This document shows positions 12,040 through 22,556 of a stretch of DNA of 64,000 nt, one piece after another. Numbering within the stretch: position 1 is the stretch's first letter; each line of letters opens with the position of its first letter. The stretch lies in the NCBI GenBank assembly GCA_905182985.1, contig CAJJDN010000178.1, positions 62,001-126,000 of the forward strand. The letters run 5' to 3'. Origin of the DNA: Paramecium sonneborni (lineage: Eukaryota > Ciliophora > Oligohymenophorea > Peniculida > Parameciidae). The position numbers and the translations under genes were made by a program. The notes below the pieces were generated by a model. It did no database searches and was not told the origin of the DNA. It worked only from the letters and a program-made list of their open reading frames with translations.

Positions 12040-13450
12040 TTAAACAAACAGATACTTTGTTAATTCATATATAAAAACTTTTAATTTTTAATCAACAAAG
12101 TAAATTAAACTACTACCTTACACCATATGGTATTTAGTTTATTCATCAAAAAGAGGATTGTCTTATAATCAAATTAGAAGTTAGTAATTATTAACTATTA
12201 TCAAAACAAAGAATATAAATAAAAGAAGGTTTAGAAGAAATAAAAGTTTACTTGAATTTTTATAAAATAATTTGATTATAAAAACAAAATGTAATAATTT
12301 CAAAGATTAAATTCAGAATAAACTACTTTTAGATGTAATCCTAGTTAAAAGCCAAAAAATATTAATCCATCTCATTATATTTCATAGAATAAAAAGATTA
12401 AGTTTTTAGATTGTCCCATATAGGAAAATTAATCTGATGTAGATTTCAAAAAATATATGGAAGAAAGATTAAAAATATTTCAAAAAAATATTTCAGATTC
12501 TTTAAATCCATATAATATTATACATCATGACTCTAGGAATAATTAAATTAATAAATAGAATTTTTAATAACAAACTCTTTTTTTTCCAGGACTATGTTTC
12601 TTTGAATCAATTTCAAACTTGAAATAACTTGAAGAAGAACAGAAAAAATTGCCTTATGATGAAATAAAATTAAATGATTAATTAATCATGATACTTAGAT
12701 ATCATACAATTGAAATTTATGATCAACATGGATAAAAGATTGAAACTAAGAAATCTTTTCCTTTTGTGAATTAACCTGTATCTAAAGATATAAAGTATAA
12801 TTAAATAATAGGATAAAAAGATGAATAATTATTGAAATAATCAGGAAATTTTGTTACGAGCAACATAGTCGATTCATATGCAAATTACCTATATTTTAGT
12901 TTAAAAGCTGACGATCGTAAAATGTATAAGCGCACATTCATTTTTTGTTCTGACTTTATAACAAATTGTACAATTAAAAAAGAGAAAAATGAAGTAAAAT
13001 GGTTAACTTTATTTTATGAATAAATAAGTAATTTTTCGTCAATATAGTATCAATTTTGGCATATCTACAAAAATATAATTTTTGTGGTAAATCACAATTT
13101 ACATTGGTTTTTGTGTGAAATTAGATTTAGATAGTAATACTTTGGAAATATATGATTCTATTCGTAAAATGCCATCTGCATATGAAAGACTCTAAAATTT
13201 TTTGTAAACAATTTTCTCTGAAATAAAAAGAAATCAACAAACATTCATGATTAAAATAATAGAGAATTTTCCTCAATAACAAGACTGGTATTCATGTGGT
13301 TATTTTTCTTGTATAGCATTGAATTATTTATGTAAGAGTTAAATAAATATGGGTTGTGATGTTTAAGAAAAATATATAAGTAAAGGAGAGATGAAATAAA
13401 TATTAAAAGACTTATTGATAGAAGATAATTGTTATAATGATATAGTATGA
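12040..13450 (+). pseudogene. Ulp1/SENP-like cysteine protease, frameshifted
   Basis: From the ATG at 12289 one frame is open to ~13113 and contains IVDSYANYLYFSL, FIFCSDFITN and VVNHNLHWFL, the His-Trp motif of Ulp1 C48 SUMO proteases. The protein then continues only in the next frame: KLDLDSNTLEIYDSIRKMP (catalytic Asp in YDS), ENFPQQQDWYSCGYFSC (oxyanion Gln and catalytic Cys) and a TGA at 13448-13450. A single extra base near 13108-13114 separates the His from the Asp and Cys. Upstream, 12040-12275 also reads as coding in a third frame (LTPYGIQFIHQKED). No 20-35 nt intron repairs either break. The same frameshift is in the duplicate at 13774-14714. Likely a pseudogene of a deSUMOylase-type enzyme. 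Confidence 0.65.
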
Positions 13451-15036
13451 TGTTATTAAAATGAAAAAATTTATGGATTAATATATTATAATAATTTTTT
13501 ACTAATGTTTGACTGTTAATATGAATATTGGTGTAATAGAGAGATCCTATACTGAAAGATTGTGTTGTTTTTCTTTTGTTTATTTGATAATTTATTTGAG
13601 GAAAAATTGTGGAAAGGAGATGAATGTATAAAAAAACAATTGAAATAAAAAGGAGAAGGAAGAGATAAAAGAGAATTAAAAATAATTTATTAAATGTTCT
13701 ATAAAAGGATCAGTAGGTTTAAAAATAAGAAGAGTGTATGAAAGAGTTTAATTTTGGATAATTATTACAATANATATAATATTATACATCATGACTCTAG
13801 GAATAATTAAATTAATAAATAGAATTTTTAATAACAAACTCTTTTTTTTCCAGGACTATGTTTCTTTGAATCAATTTCAAACTTGAAATAACTTGAAGAA
13901 GAACAGAAAAAATTGCCTTATGATGAAATAAAATTAAATGATTAATTAATCATGATACTTAGATATCATACAATTGAAATTTATGATCAACATGGATAAA
14001 AGATTGAAACTAAGAAATCTTTTCCTTTTGTGAATTAACCTGTATCTAAAGATATAAAGTATAATTAAATAATAGGATAAAAAGATGAATAATTATTGAA
14101 ATAATCAGGAAATTTTGTTACGAGCAACATAGTCGATTCATATGCAAATTACCTATATTTTAGTTTAAAAGCTGACGATCGTAAAATGTATAAGCGCACA
14201 TTCATTTTTTGTTCTGACTTTATAACAAATTGTACAATTAAAAAAGAGAAAAATGAAGTAAAATGGTTAACTTTATTTTATGAATAAATAAGTAATTTTT
14301 CGTCAATATAGTATCAATTTTGGCATATCTACAAAAATATAATTTTTGTGGTAAATCACAATTTACATTGGTTTTTGTGTGAAATTAGATTTAGATAGTA
14401 ATACTTTGGAAATATATGATTCTATTCGTAAAATGCCATCTGCATATGAAAGACTCTAAAATTTTTTGTAAACAATTTTCTCTGAAATAAAAAGAAATCA
14501 ACAAACATTCATGATTAAAATAATAGAGAATTTTCCTCAATAACAAGACTGGTATTCATGTGGTTATTTTTCTTGTATAGCATTGAATTATTTATGTAAG
14601 AGTTAAATAAATATGGGTTGTGATGTTTAAGAAAAATATATAAGTAAAGGAGAGATGAAATAAATATTAAAAGACTTATTGATAGAAGATAATTGTTATA
14701 ATGATATAGTATGATGTTATTAAAATGAAAAAATTTATGGATTAATATATTATAATAATTTTTTACTAATGTTTGACTGTTAATATGAATATTGGTGTAA
14801 TAGAGAGATCCTATACTGAAAGATTGTGTTGTTTTTCTTTTGTTTATTTGATAATTTATTTGAGGAAAAATTGTGGAAAGGAGATGAATGTATAAAAAAA
14901 CAATTGAAATAAAAAGGAGAAGGAAGAGATAAAAGAGAATTAAAAATAATTTATTAAATGTTCTATAAAAGGATCAGTAGGTTTAAAAATAAGAAGAGTG
15001 TATGAAAGAGTTTAATTTTGGATAATTATTACAATA
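12510..15036. repeat. Direct duplication around a single N (assembly overlap 2)
   Basis: Bases 12510-13772 recur at 13774-15036 (1263 bp, offset 1264), separated by one N at 13773. Both copies carry the Ulp1-like protease from mid-gene to its end and ~320 bp beyond, including the same frameshift. The edges fall at arbitrary points. Interpreted as unmerged overlapping contig ends. Confidence 0.93.
13774..14714 (+). pseudogene. Duplicate 3' part of the Ulp1-like pseudogene
   Basis: Repeats 12510-13450 exactly as far as I compared, starting mid-gene right after the N, with the same one-base frameshift between the His-Trp and Asp/Cys halves. The 320 bp after the stop (14715-15036) contain lysine-rich coding-like text such as LFEEKLWKGDECIKKQ in one frame, perhaps a further decayed exon. 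Best treated as the assembly copy. Confidence 0.7.
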
Positions 15037-15139
15037 GATGGTGAAAATAATATTTGATAGGAAATATTTTAAGTTCAATGTAACAAAAATATGATATTAA
15101 GTAGATGAATAATAATTATGGTATTCATAATGGTATTCA

Positions 15140-15571
15140 ATGAATAATGAAATCTAGAATTATCAAATGCTGAATATTTAAGAGAATAATAATAGATACA
15201 TATACTTTATATAAAAGATATGTCCAATATCACTGTAATCTATATAATTGAAAAAAAAGACAGAGATAGAATAGAGTTGTAGTGAAATTACTTAATATGG
15301 AAAATATGGTAAATGCTAGAATTTGGTTTTATCAAAATTTTTTGTTTTATTACCTGTATTCTATGTCATTGAAAATATCATGTAAGTAAATTATTTAATA
15401 AAGACTTTAAAAAATAAAAGTGAATCAAACTCATGTTGTAAAGGTTAATGCCAAAAAAATAAGAAGAATCTTGTAATTGCAGAATTAGTGTGTATGATGA
15501 AAAGAAACAGAAATATTGATGTCCTTGTCACACCAAAGGGATAAGAATATGATTCATAATTGTGTAAATGA
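15140..15571 (+). CDS. Unrecognised ORF, 143 aa
   Basis: Open from ATG 15140 to TGA 15569-15571 with TAA/TAG as Gln and no intron needed. The product contains a hydrophobic stretch (LVLSKFFVLLPVFYVIENIM) near residues 65-85 that could be one membrane segment, then a basic tail with a small Cys cluster (NSCCKGQCQ). The open frame extends ~13 codons upstream of this ATG (two copies of WYS). It may equally be a surviving exon of the decayed region to its left. No family recognised. Confidence 0.35.
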
Positions 15572-15703
15572 AATAGATTAGAGAATAATTAGTCTTAAAA
15601 AACCTAGAATGTTTGGAATATAAATTAAAAATTTTTTAATTTTGTTAGAGAATATAAAGGAAATTATCAAGATAATACAAAAAATGATTACTTATATTAT
15701 AAA

Positions 15704-16878
15704 TCAATAAATACAGAAAGTAGACTCCTACAGTCTGGTCCATTTAGTAAATAATTATATTTTTCTTGCTTAAGAAACAATTCTCTTAATTTCAGGATTT
15801 CGTTCTAATGGAGCATTTAAATCTGTTAATCCTGTACTCCATGGATATGCACCATGGTTAAGTAATAGTTTAACTATTTCTTAATGATTTTCCATTATTG
15901 CTATACTTAAAGGAGTTCTATTCATCAAATCTAAAGCATCAAAATCTGCATGATAATGTAATAATAATCTCACCATATCTAACCATCCATATTTACATGC
16001 CCAATGAAGAGCTGTCATATTATAATAATCATATTAAAACACTAAATAAGGATGAGTAATTAAAAAACTCTACATCTGTTCTATTCTATTCTACTTTGAT
16101 GCAAATATAAATTCCTTTGAAAATTAACAAGAAAATGCTTTCTTACTAAACACCTACTTTTATATAACATCAACTATAGACAATCCAAGAAGTTTTATCT
16201 TTTTCAAAGAACGTCTTAATAATTCTACTTTTCTCCGATTCCTTTTTCTCTAACTTTATCCAAAGAATTTTAAACTAGATGCATCTATCTAAGGAGTAGA
16301 TTTTGCTTATAAATCATGAATTCTCATTTTTCTTTATACTCCTTTTACTTCCAAATCAATTATTTCTCTATTAGGTCTTATCTCTATTTGTTATGATTTT
16401 AATTCTCTAGTTCTACATTATTATACAGATGATTATCTATCAAATATTTTCTATGCTGTCTATGGTTTTGGTTCAATCAATTTATAATTTGTATTCTGAT
16501 TTTATTACTAAAATAATTTCCGATTCTTTTTATTTATCATTAATGGTGAAGGACTATTTGATGCACAAATCTTATCAACATTTTTAAAGTCTCCACTATC
16601 ATAATGTACTATGTGCTTAAGAGAATGATTTCTTAAAAATTCTCTAATCTACTCATCTGATGGCACATTGATCTTTTATTTCTTTAAAAGTGACACCATT
16701 TTATTAGGAGGCAACACAAAAAACTTATAGTCATAATCTATTTTCTTTTAGCAACATTACCTTTTACAGCTAATCTATGTTTCAATTATGGAAACCAAGG
16801 CTTTGCAGTATTTATTGTGCATTTATTTGGGGTTGTTTGTTTATCAATTATTCTCTTATAATACTCCTATTCAAACAT
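15704..16878 (-). CDS. Ankyrin-repeat protein, 383 aa
   Basis: ATG at 16876-16878, one 23-nt intron (16738-16760), TGA at 15704-15706; 384 codons. The intron model adds an upstream exon (MFEQEYYKRIIDKQTT) and rejoins the frame as AVKDYDYKFFVLPPN, which supports this start over the internal ATG at 16699. The middle (about 60-270) is basic and low in recognisable motifs. Ankyrin repeats begin near residue 279: MTALHWACKYGWLDMVRLLL, then RTPLSIAIMENHQEIVKLLL with its NHGAYPW loop, consistent with two to three repeats used for protein binding. The C-terminus is short and basic. Partner and role unknown. Confidence 0.85.
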
Positions 16879-17399
16879 TTTATTTTAGCTTTATCTATGC
16901 TCTAATTAAACAATATATTATAAATCAATTTTTATACTTTTTCGATATATACTAAAATTAAGTAAAATAAAATAATATCTATAAGATCATATCCTTTTAA
17001 TATATTCAATTATATCTCAATTTTATTACTTCTTACAAATAATACTTATATATCTAACTCTTAATTTAATTATTCTATATTATTCACATTTATTTTATTT
17101 TTTCTAATCTTATTAAAATAAATTATATCTTTAGAATCAAATCTAAAATTTATCTCAAATTTATTTCTTTAACTAGATTGTAACAATTCCATAGTATAAA
17201 ATCTATTCTAATATTTAAAAGTGATTTCTTTGGGTAAACACGAAATATTAAATATATAGCTCCGGTTATTGCTTTGATTTTAAATTAAACTCAGATTTAA
17301 AGAGTTTTCTCTAAATTCTGATGAGAATATAAGATAAAGAGATTGTAAATAAAGTTATTTATAGTGATAATTTAATTATTTATTTAACAATCCTTGATC
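16879..17399. other. Intergenic, no feature seen
   Basis: About 520 bp of AT-rich DNA between the divergent ankyrin gene and the ORF at 17400. No coding-like frame, tRNA-like fold or repeat stood out. It should contain both promoters, but no motif can be named. Confidence 0.5.
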
Positions 17400-17822
17400 A
17401 TGAAAAATCTTGAGAGTTCTATTAAAGCACATATTCCACAATAAATTATTAGAGTAGCAGAAAAGTTGGAATAACTTTTTGTAAAAGAGACTCGACATCA
17501 TTAATCATAAATCCTATATTTTAAGATAATGGCAAAAAACCATAAGAGAATAAAAAAATAATTAAAAGAAGAACCTAAGATAGGATTATCTGAATTGGGT
17601 CATTTATAACAGACACTAAAAAAATCAGGATCATTTGGAAATGAAAACTCTTAATCAATTATAGTAAAAATTTATAAATTCATTCATTAGCATTGCATGC
17701 AAATTTTGAACCCAGAATTTGATAGATAAATATATATAGATGAACTTACAACCGTAGTTAGTGAATAAATACCATATGAAAATTAAGATTTTATATATGA
17801 TTGTTGCGATATTAATTTATGA
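17400..17822 (+). CDS. Hypothetical protein, 140 aa
   Basis: Intronless frame from ATG 17400 to TGA 17820-17822, kept open by several TAA/TAG Gln codons. The composition looks coding: a helical, Lys/Glu/Gln-rich N-terminus (SSIKAHIPQQIIRVAEKLEQ), a middle with KIGLSELGHLQQTLKKSG, and a mixed acidic end (YIDELTTVVSEQIPYENQDF). No domain, signal or membrane segment is evident. I do not recognise the family. Confidence 0.55.
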
Positions 17823-18255
17823 TAATTTATTATTATATTTCATAATTTTAAAAAGCTATTGATATTATGGACTATTAAATTCAATATTTCAAAATATATA
17901 AATACAAAAAGCAGTATCAGGAAATATTTATAATTTTTAATTTAAAATCATTCTATTTTTAAAAGGTATAATTATTATTAATGCTAAACTTCAAATAGTA
18001 AATGTTTAATATTTTATTTAGAAAGTAGTAATTGATTTCTATATGAATTGATTTTTTTGGGATAAATTAAATATTATGAATTAAATGTAATGGTTAGATC
18101 TGAAAAAAAAAAAAAATAAAAAGTTGAGGGATTAAGATTTAATTAGACAAATTAATGTAGTAATGATTAATTATTTTCTTAAAAAATTGTTAAAATTTAT
18201 CTAGTGATTCATCAAAAATAAATTGTGATAAGAATTAATTTATTAATTTATTTAA
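17823..18255. other. Intergenic, no feature seen
   Basis: About 430 bp of AT-rich sequence with A and T runs between the ORF at 17400 and hemW. Nothing coding-like or repeated was seen. Confidence 0.5.
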
Positions 18256-19431
18256 ATGAGTGCTTATATTCATATTCCATTTTGTTTAAAAAGATGTTTT
18301 TATTGTGTTTTTCCTGTTCATGTCATAGGATAAACAGAGATAAATTAAAATTACTATCAAAATATTTTGGAGAAACAATATGTTGAATATTTGATTAAGG
18401 ATATAAAAAATCATTATAAGGGAGAAACATTAAAAACTTTATATTTTGGAGGAGGAACTCCTTCTCTTCTCTCAATAGAGAGTTTACAAGTATCTAAAAT
18501 TTTGAAAAAAAGTTAATATTGAAATGTTTTAGGATATCATAAAGTACAGAAATAACAATAGAAGCTGATCCCAAAACTTTTAATGAAAATAAACTGAAAT
18601 AATTGAAAAGTATGGGGGTATACATTTGTGTGAAATATTAAGTTTAATAGACTCTCTGTAGGAATTTAATCATTGTAAGATGACACATTAAAAAAATTAA
18701 ATAGAAGCCATCTTCGAAAGGATATAGATAATGCCTTGTAAATAATTGAAAAAGTTTATGGGTCATTTGATAATTGTTCTTTTGATTTCCTTTATAATTT
18801 ACCTTAAGAGGTTGAATAACGTTCACTTGATGATTTAAAATATTTTATTGAAACATTTGAGCCAGGACATATATCTGCTTATTCATTAAGTATAGAAGAA
18901 GAATCTTATTTCTATAAAAAATTAAATTATAGAGAAGGACTTCATCCTCTTCCTAGTAATGATGTTTAAACTTGTAATTATACTAAAGTACATTAAATCC
19001 TAAATTAATATGATCATTATGAAATATCTAATTTTGCAAAATCAGAGAAACATATTAGCCAACATAATAAAAATTATTGGTTAGGCAATAGTAATTTTTA
19101 TGGTTTTGGTATGGGAGCCACTTCTCTATAAGATTTAATTAGAATTACTCGACCTTAAACTTTGAAGAAATATTATAATTTTGTAGATTCTGGATAAGGT
19201 AGTTTAATTGAGGATGAAAGTTGTGAATTTGAAAAATAACGTATACTATTGATGAGTAGATTACGAACAAAATGGGGCATTGATAAAAATTTATTATCAG
19301 AATAACTGATAGAGGCCATGAAAAAGTTTTAAGAATATTTTATTTTTAATAATGATAATATTAAACTAAAAATTCCAGAAGGTTACTTAGTGTGTGATGA
19401 GATTGTTGGATATTTGTAAAATATCAAATGA
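18256..19431 (+). CDS. hemW: HemW/RSAD1 radical-SAM haem chaperone-like protein, 375 aa
   Basis: ATG 18256, TGA 19429-19431; introns of 23 nt (18490-18512) and 25 nt (18618-18642), both ending AAG, leave 376 codons. The N-terminus AYIHIPFCLKRCFYCVFPVH holds the radical-SAM CxxxCxxC (C10, C14, C17) that ligates a 4Fe-4S cluster. The residue after the motif is Phe-type as in HemW rather than the extra Cys of the HemN oxidase. Next come LYFGGGTPSLL, EITIEADPKTF, RLSVGIQSLQDDTLKKLNR, HISAYSLSIEE, HYEISNFAKS, HNKNYW and GFGMGATS, all in HemW/HemN order. Without the introns the frame breaks twice. By homology it handles haem in mitochondria; no targeting peptide is obvious. Confidence 0.92.
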
Positions 19432-20276
19432 AAATAATTAAGAATTTCATTGAGTATTTATCATGTTTTATATGTTTTATTGATACAAATATGAGGTAAT
19501 ATTACATTTTATAATTTTTGATTATTCTATCCTTATTTTCAAGAATATAAATTTTAAATTTATTTATTAAATTAGATAATTTAGAGATATAAATTATTCT
19601 GATTACTTTTAAATTTTAATTTACACTATAAATCAACTAATTAATTTTGGTATTTATACGATATTTAATACCTAAAATTGATAAATATTTTAAATTTAAT
19701 TTAGAGGAATGTCTCTTGTTTCTTATTATTTAATATGCAGCAGAATAAAGAGTTCTTTTTAAAAAAAAATCTCAATTATCTATTGGCTATTGATTGTCTA
19801 AATTAACTTACATGAGAAACTTGTAAACAATAAAAAGATAGAGTTTTATTTGAAAAAAAGATTTTTTTTTGTACAAATAGTATTTAGCATTTATCAATAA
19901 GATTTTTACTTTATAACTTTTTTAATACAAAGCTTTTCTTATGTTTTCATAGAGCATTTTTCCTTAAAAGTTGTTATTCCTCTCTTTTTAATCAAATACT
20001 GCTTAATAGAGTTTTTGAAAATATCGTTAACTTATAAACTATAATTCATTTATCCATTGACAAAATTTGAGGATAAATTAAAATATTTTTGTTTTGAAAA
20101 TAAGGAACTTTTGTATATAGTAATTTAGATGAATGAGTAAAGAAAAGTGATAATTGCAAAAAATGATAGAAATGTAAAGATATTGAATTATAGACCAGTC
20201 ATAGAATTAATTAATGGAAGTGATACATTGTCATATTAATAATAATTAGTCATTTTGAATTAATATAATAATTAGT
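19432..20276. other. Gene-poor stretch with a TGA-free frame at 19707-20300
   Basis: The first ~270 bp look intergenic. From about 19707 one plus-strand frame stays free of TGA for ~198 codons. Its first two thirds are hydrophobic and low in complexity (FYFITFLIQSFSYVFIEHFS). Its end, after the ATG at 20129, reads more like protein (MNEQRKVIIAKNDRNVKILN, PVIELINGSDTLSYQQQL). It may be an upstream exon of the gene at 20277, but no intron joined the frames, or it may be chance. Confidence 0.3.
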
Positions 20277-21266
20277 ATGAGTATTTTAAATTGTCTTGAT
20301 ATAGTTTAGCAAATTGCTAAATGTATTCTATAAAAGAGGTACAAATAAAAGGTAGATATGAATTTTAACCTTGAATGTAACTTAATAAGAAAGAGATGGA
20401 ATTAAGATGGAGAAAATAATTTAGCAATTCAATTTTATTTGAAAAAATAATTGAAACCATATTTAGTAGAGGAATGGAATATTTTATGCAATTTGCAATA
20501 AATTAATGAAAATTCTTAGTAATTTTTTGAGAAATGCATTGAATTAACATAATTAACTCCATTATAATAAAAATAAGATAATGAAATAGATCATATCATT
20601 CATTTGAATGAGAATAAAAGTACAGATTGGATTGATCCAAATTTGATAGCCACAATGTAAATTAAATTATCAAATAAAATGACAGTAAACGTTGCATATT
20701 TATAAAAATTTGATCCAATTGATTAAAAGGAGAAAATATCAATAAATGAATTTAAGTCTTTTAGAAGAGATAGATTTCTTTCAGATGATTTACATACATA
20801 AAATGGTAATATATATATATAATATTATATATAGATTCTCAATTACGAAAGACTAGTTTTCATGATTTAGATGGTCTTAGAAAATATAAAAAAAATCAAG
20901 CTATCATAACATAAGCAATTCATAGGAAAAATGATTCTATTTGTAATAATAATTATGAAATTAGCCTCTAATTCAAGTAAAAATAAATAAACACAGTTAT
21001 TAACAATAATTAATAAAAAAGATGATGTAGAAATTCTATCATCAGCTGAAGATGCATAAAAAATAATTGATTAGGATGAAAATGGTGATTATGAAATATA
21101 AATGATAATTGATGAATAACCAATGGATAAAGGATAAACTGTAATAATTAAATCAATTTCATAAATGCATCCTGTAACAGATTTAATTCTTAAAATTCGA
21201 GAGAAAAAACATCACTACAGTTAATAATTAAATGAAACTTTGAGTTTTATTAAAAGTTACACATGA
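20277..21266 (+). CDS. Hypothetical protein, 312 aa
   Basis: ATG 20277, TGA 21264-21266; introns of 29 nt (20806-20834) and 22 nt (20942-20963) leave 313 codons. Text includes NCLDIVQQIAKCILQKRYKQ, GENNLAIQFYLKKQLKPYL, EWNILCNLQQINEN, DDVEILSSAEDAQKIIDQDE and KIREKKHHYSQQLNE. The protein is mixed helical and charged, with no domain, membrane segment or signal that I can name. The true start may lie upstream at 20129. It is convergent with the gene at 21295, only 28 bp between the two stops. Confidence 0.7.
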
Positions 21267-21294
21267 GAGAATTAAAGTAGTTTTATTTTGTAAT

Positions 21295-22246
21295 TCAATT
21301 TTGTTAACTTAATTAATCAAGAATCCAATCATGCCATTCAGATTCATCTAAATTTTAAGCTTTTTCAAAGAGAAGTGAAACTAATACTTTTCTACCTGGA
21401 TGATTTGTAGGTAATTCACTCTTAATTTCTAATGCTAAATCAAAGAACTTTCTTTTAATATCTTTATCTTCTAATATTGATTAGTTCTATAATTCTGATT
21501 CTTTCTCTTTGCATGATTCTACTGCCTTTTATAACATCTAATATAAATCAGTAGTATCATGTTAGCATTAAGACATATAATGTTCTATTCTTTTGATTAT
21601 TGATCTAATCTTCTCAATTTTCTAAGAATTCAAAACTTCTTATAAAGCATCTACTGTTTCCATTATTACTTATTAACTATATTTTTTATCAGATAAATTA
21701 GATTATATTTAATCCTTTATAAGTGATATTCTACAGTTAACATCGATAATACTAGTATCTGCCATTGATATACCAGATCGTTCCATTTTATCAGATATGA
21801 AACTAGTGTATAAATTATAATTAGCTTTCTTTCCTTAAAACTTTTCTAGAAACTCTTCAACCAAATTAAACATTTTATTCATTTCCTTATAAATTCGTAA
21901 ATCGTTACTTTTTCATTCTTTTAAAATGGTGTGATACTCTCAATCGATACAAATGTGCAATCAACACTCTAGTTCATCTTTTCAACAATTTAACTATAAT
22001 CATTGCTGATGTTTGTTACATCCTTACGTATTTATTGATTTAATTATCTAATATTCTCTTTTTACTATAAAGAAGATTAATAATCTTTTAATAATCCTAA
22101 CACTCTTGTTTTCAATTATGTCATTTCTTCATACAATTCATCTTATGTTACTAATATTCAAATTAATATATACTCTCTTTTATTTGTCTTAAAAGTCTTG
22201 AAACATTTGATCCATTCAAGTCATCTATTATAGTGCTTTAATTCAT
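21295..22246 (-). CDS. Helical protein, 301 aa, function unknown
   Basis: ATG 22244-22246, TGA 21295-21297; two 23-nt introns (22151-22173, 21886-21908) leave 302 codons. Residues 1-110 form a coiled coil (DLNGSNVSRLLRQIKE, DELYEEMTQLKTRVLGLL, LNQQIRKDVTNISNDY), and the rest is helical and charged, ending SEWHDWILDQLSQQN. The N-terminal pattern is loosely reminiscent of subunits of vesicle-tethering complexes, but I cannot claim membership. No catalytic motif. The stop lies 28 bp from the convergent gene to its left. Confidence 0.75.
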
Positions 22247-22556
22247 ATGCAAAATATTTAAATTAAATAATACTATTTTCTTATTAATATTTTATAATCC
22301 TTTATAAATTTACTAAACACTTTAATAAATTATACACACTTACTACAATTAAATTTGTAATGAAGTATAATCGATAATTATATCGATAAATATATATATA
22401 TAATTCAATATCTAAAAAAAAAAGAAAATCTATTTAATCTACTTTTTACATGAAAAATACAATTTATCATAATTGTGTATTTCTAATATATGAACAAACA
22501 ATTTTAATTATATTTTATTTGTGATCAAATAAAAAAGTATAATAATTTAATAAAAT
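22247..22556. other. Divergent intergenic region, no motif seen
   Basis: About 310 bp of AT-rich DNA, including an AT dinucleotide run near 22390, between the divergent starts of the gene at 21295-22246 and NAA15. It presumably holds both promoters. No element is identifiable. Confidence 0.5.

Noticed and set aside
12510..15036. Tandem gene duplication or mobile element at the repeated blocks
   Set aside because: Apparently perfect identity, arbitrary edges and an N exactly between copies point to assembly overlap; no inverted repeats or transposase seen.
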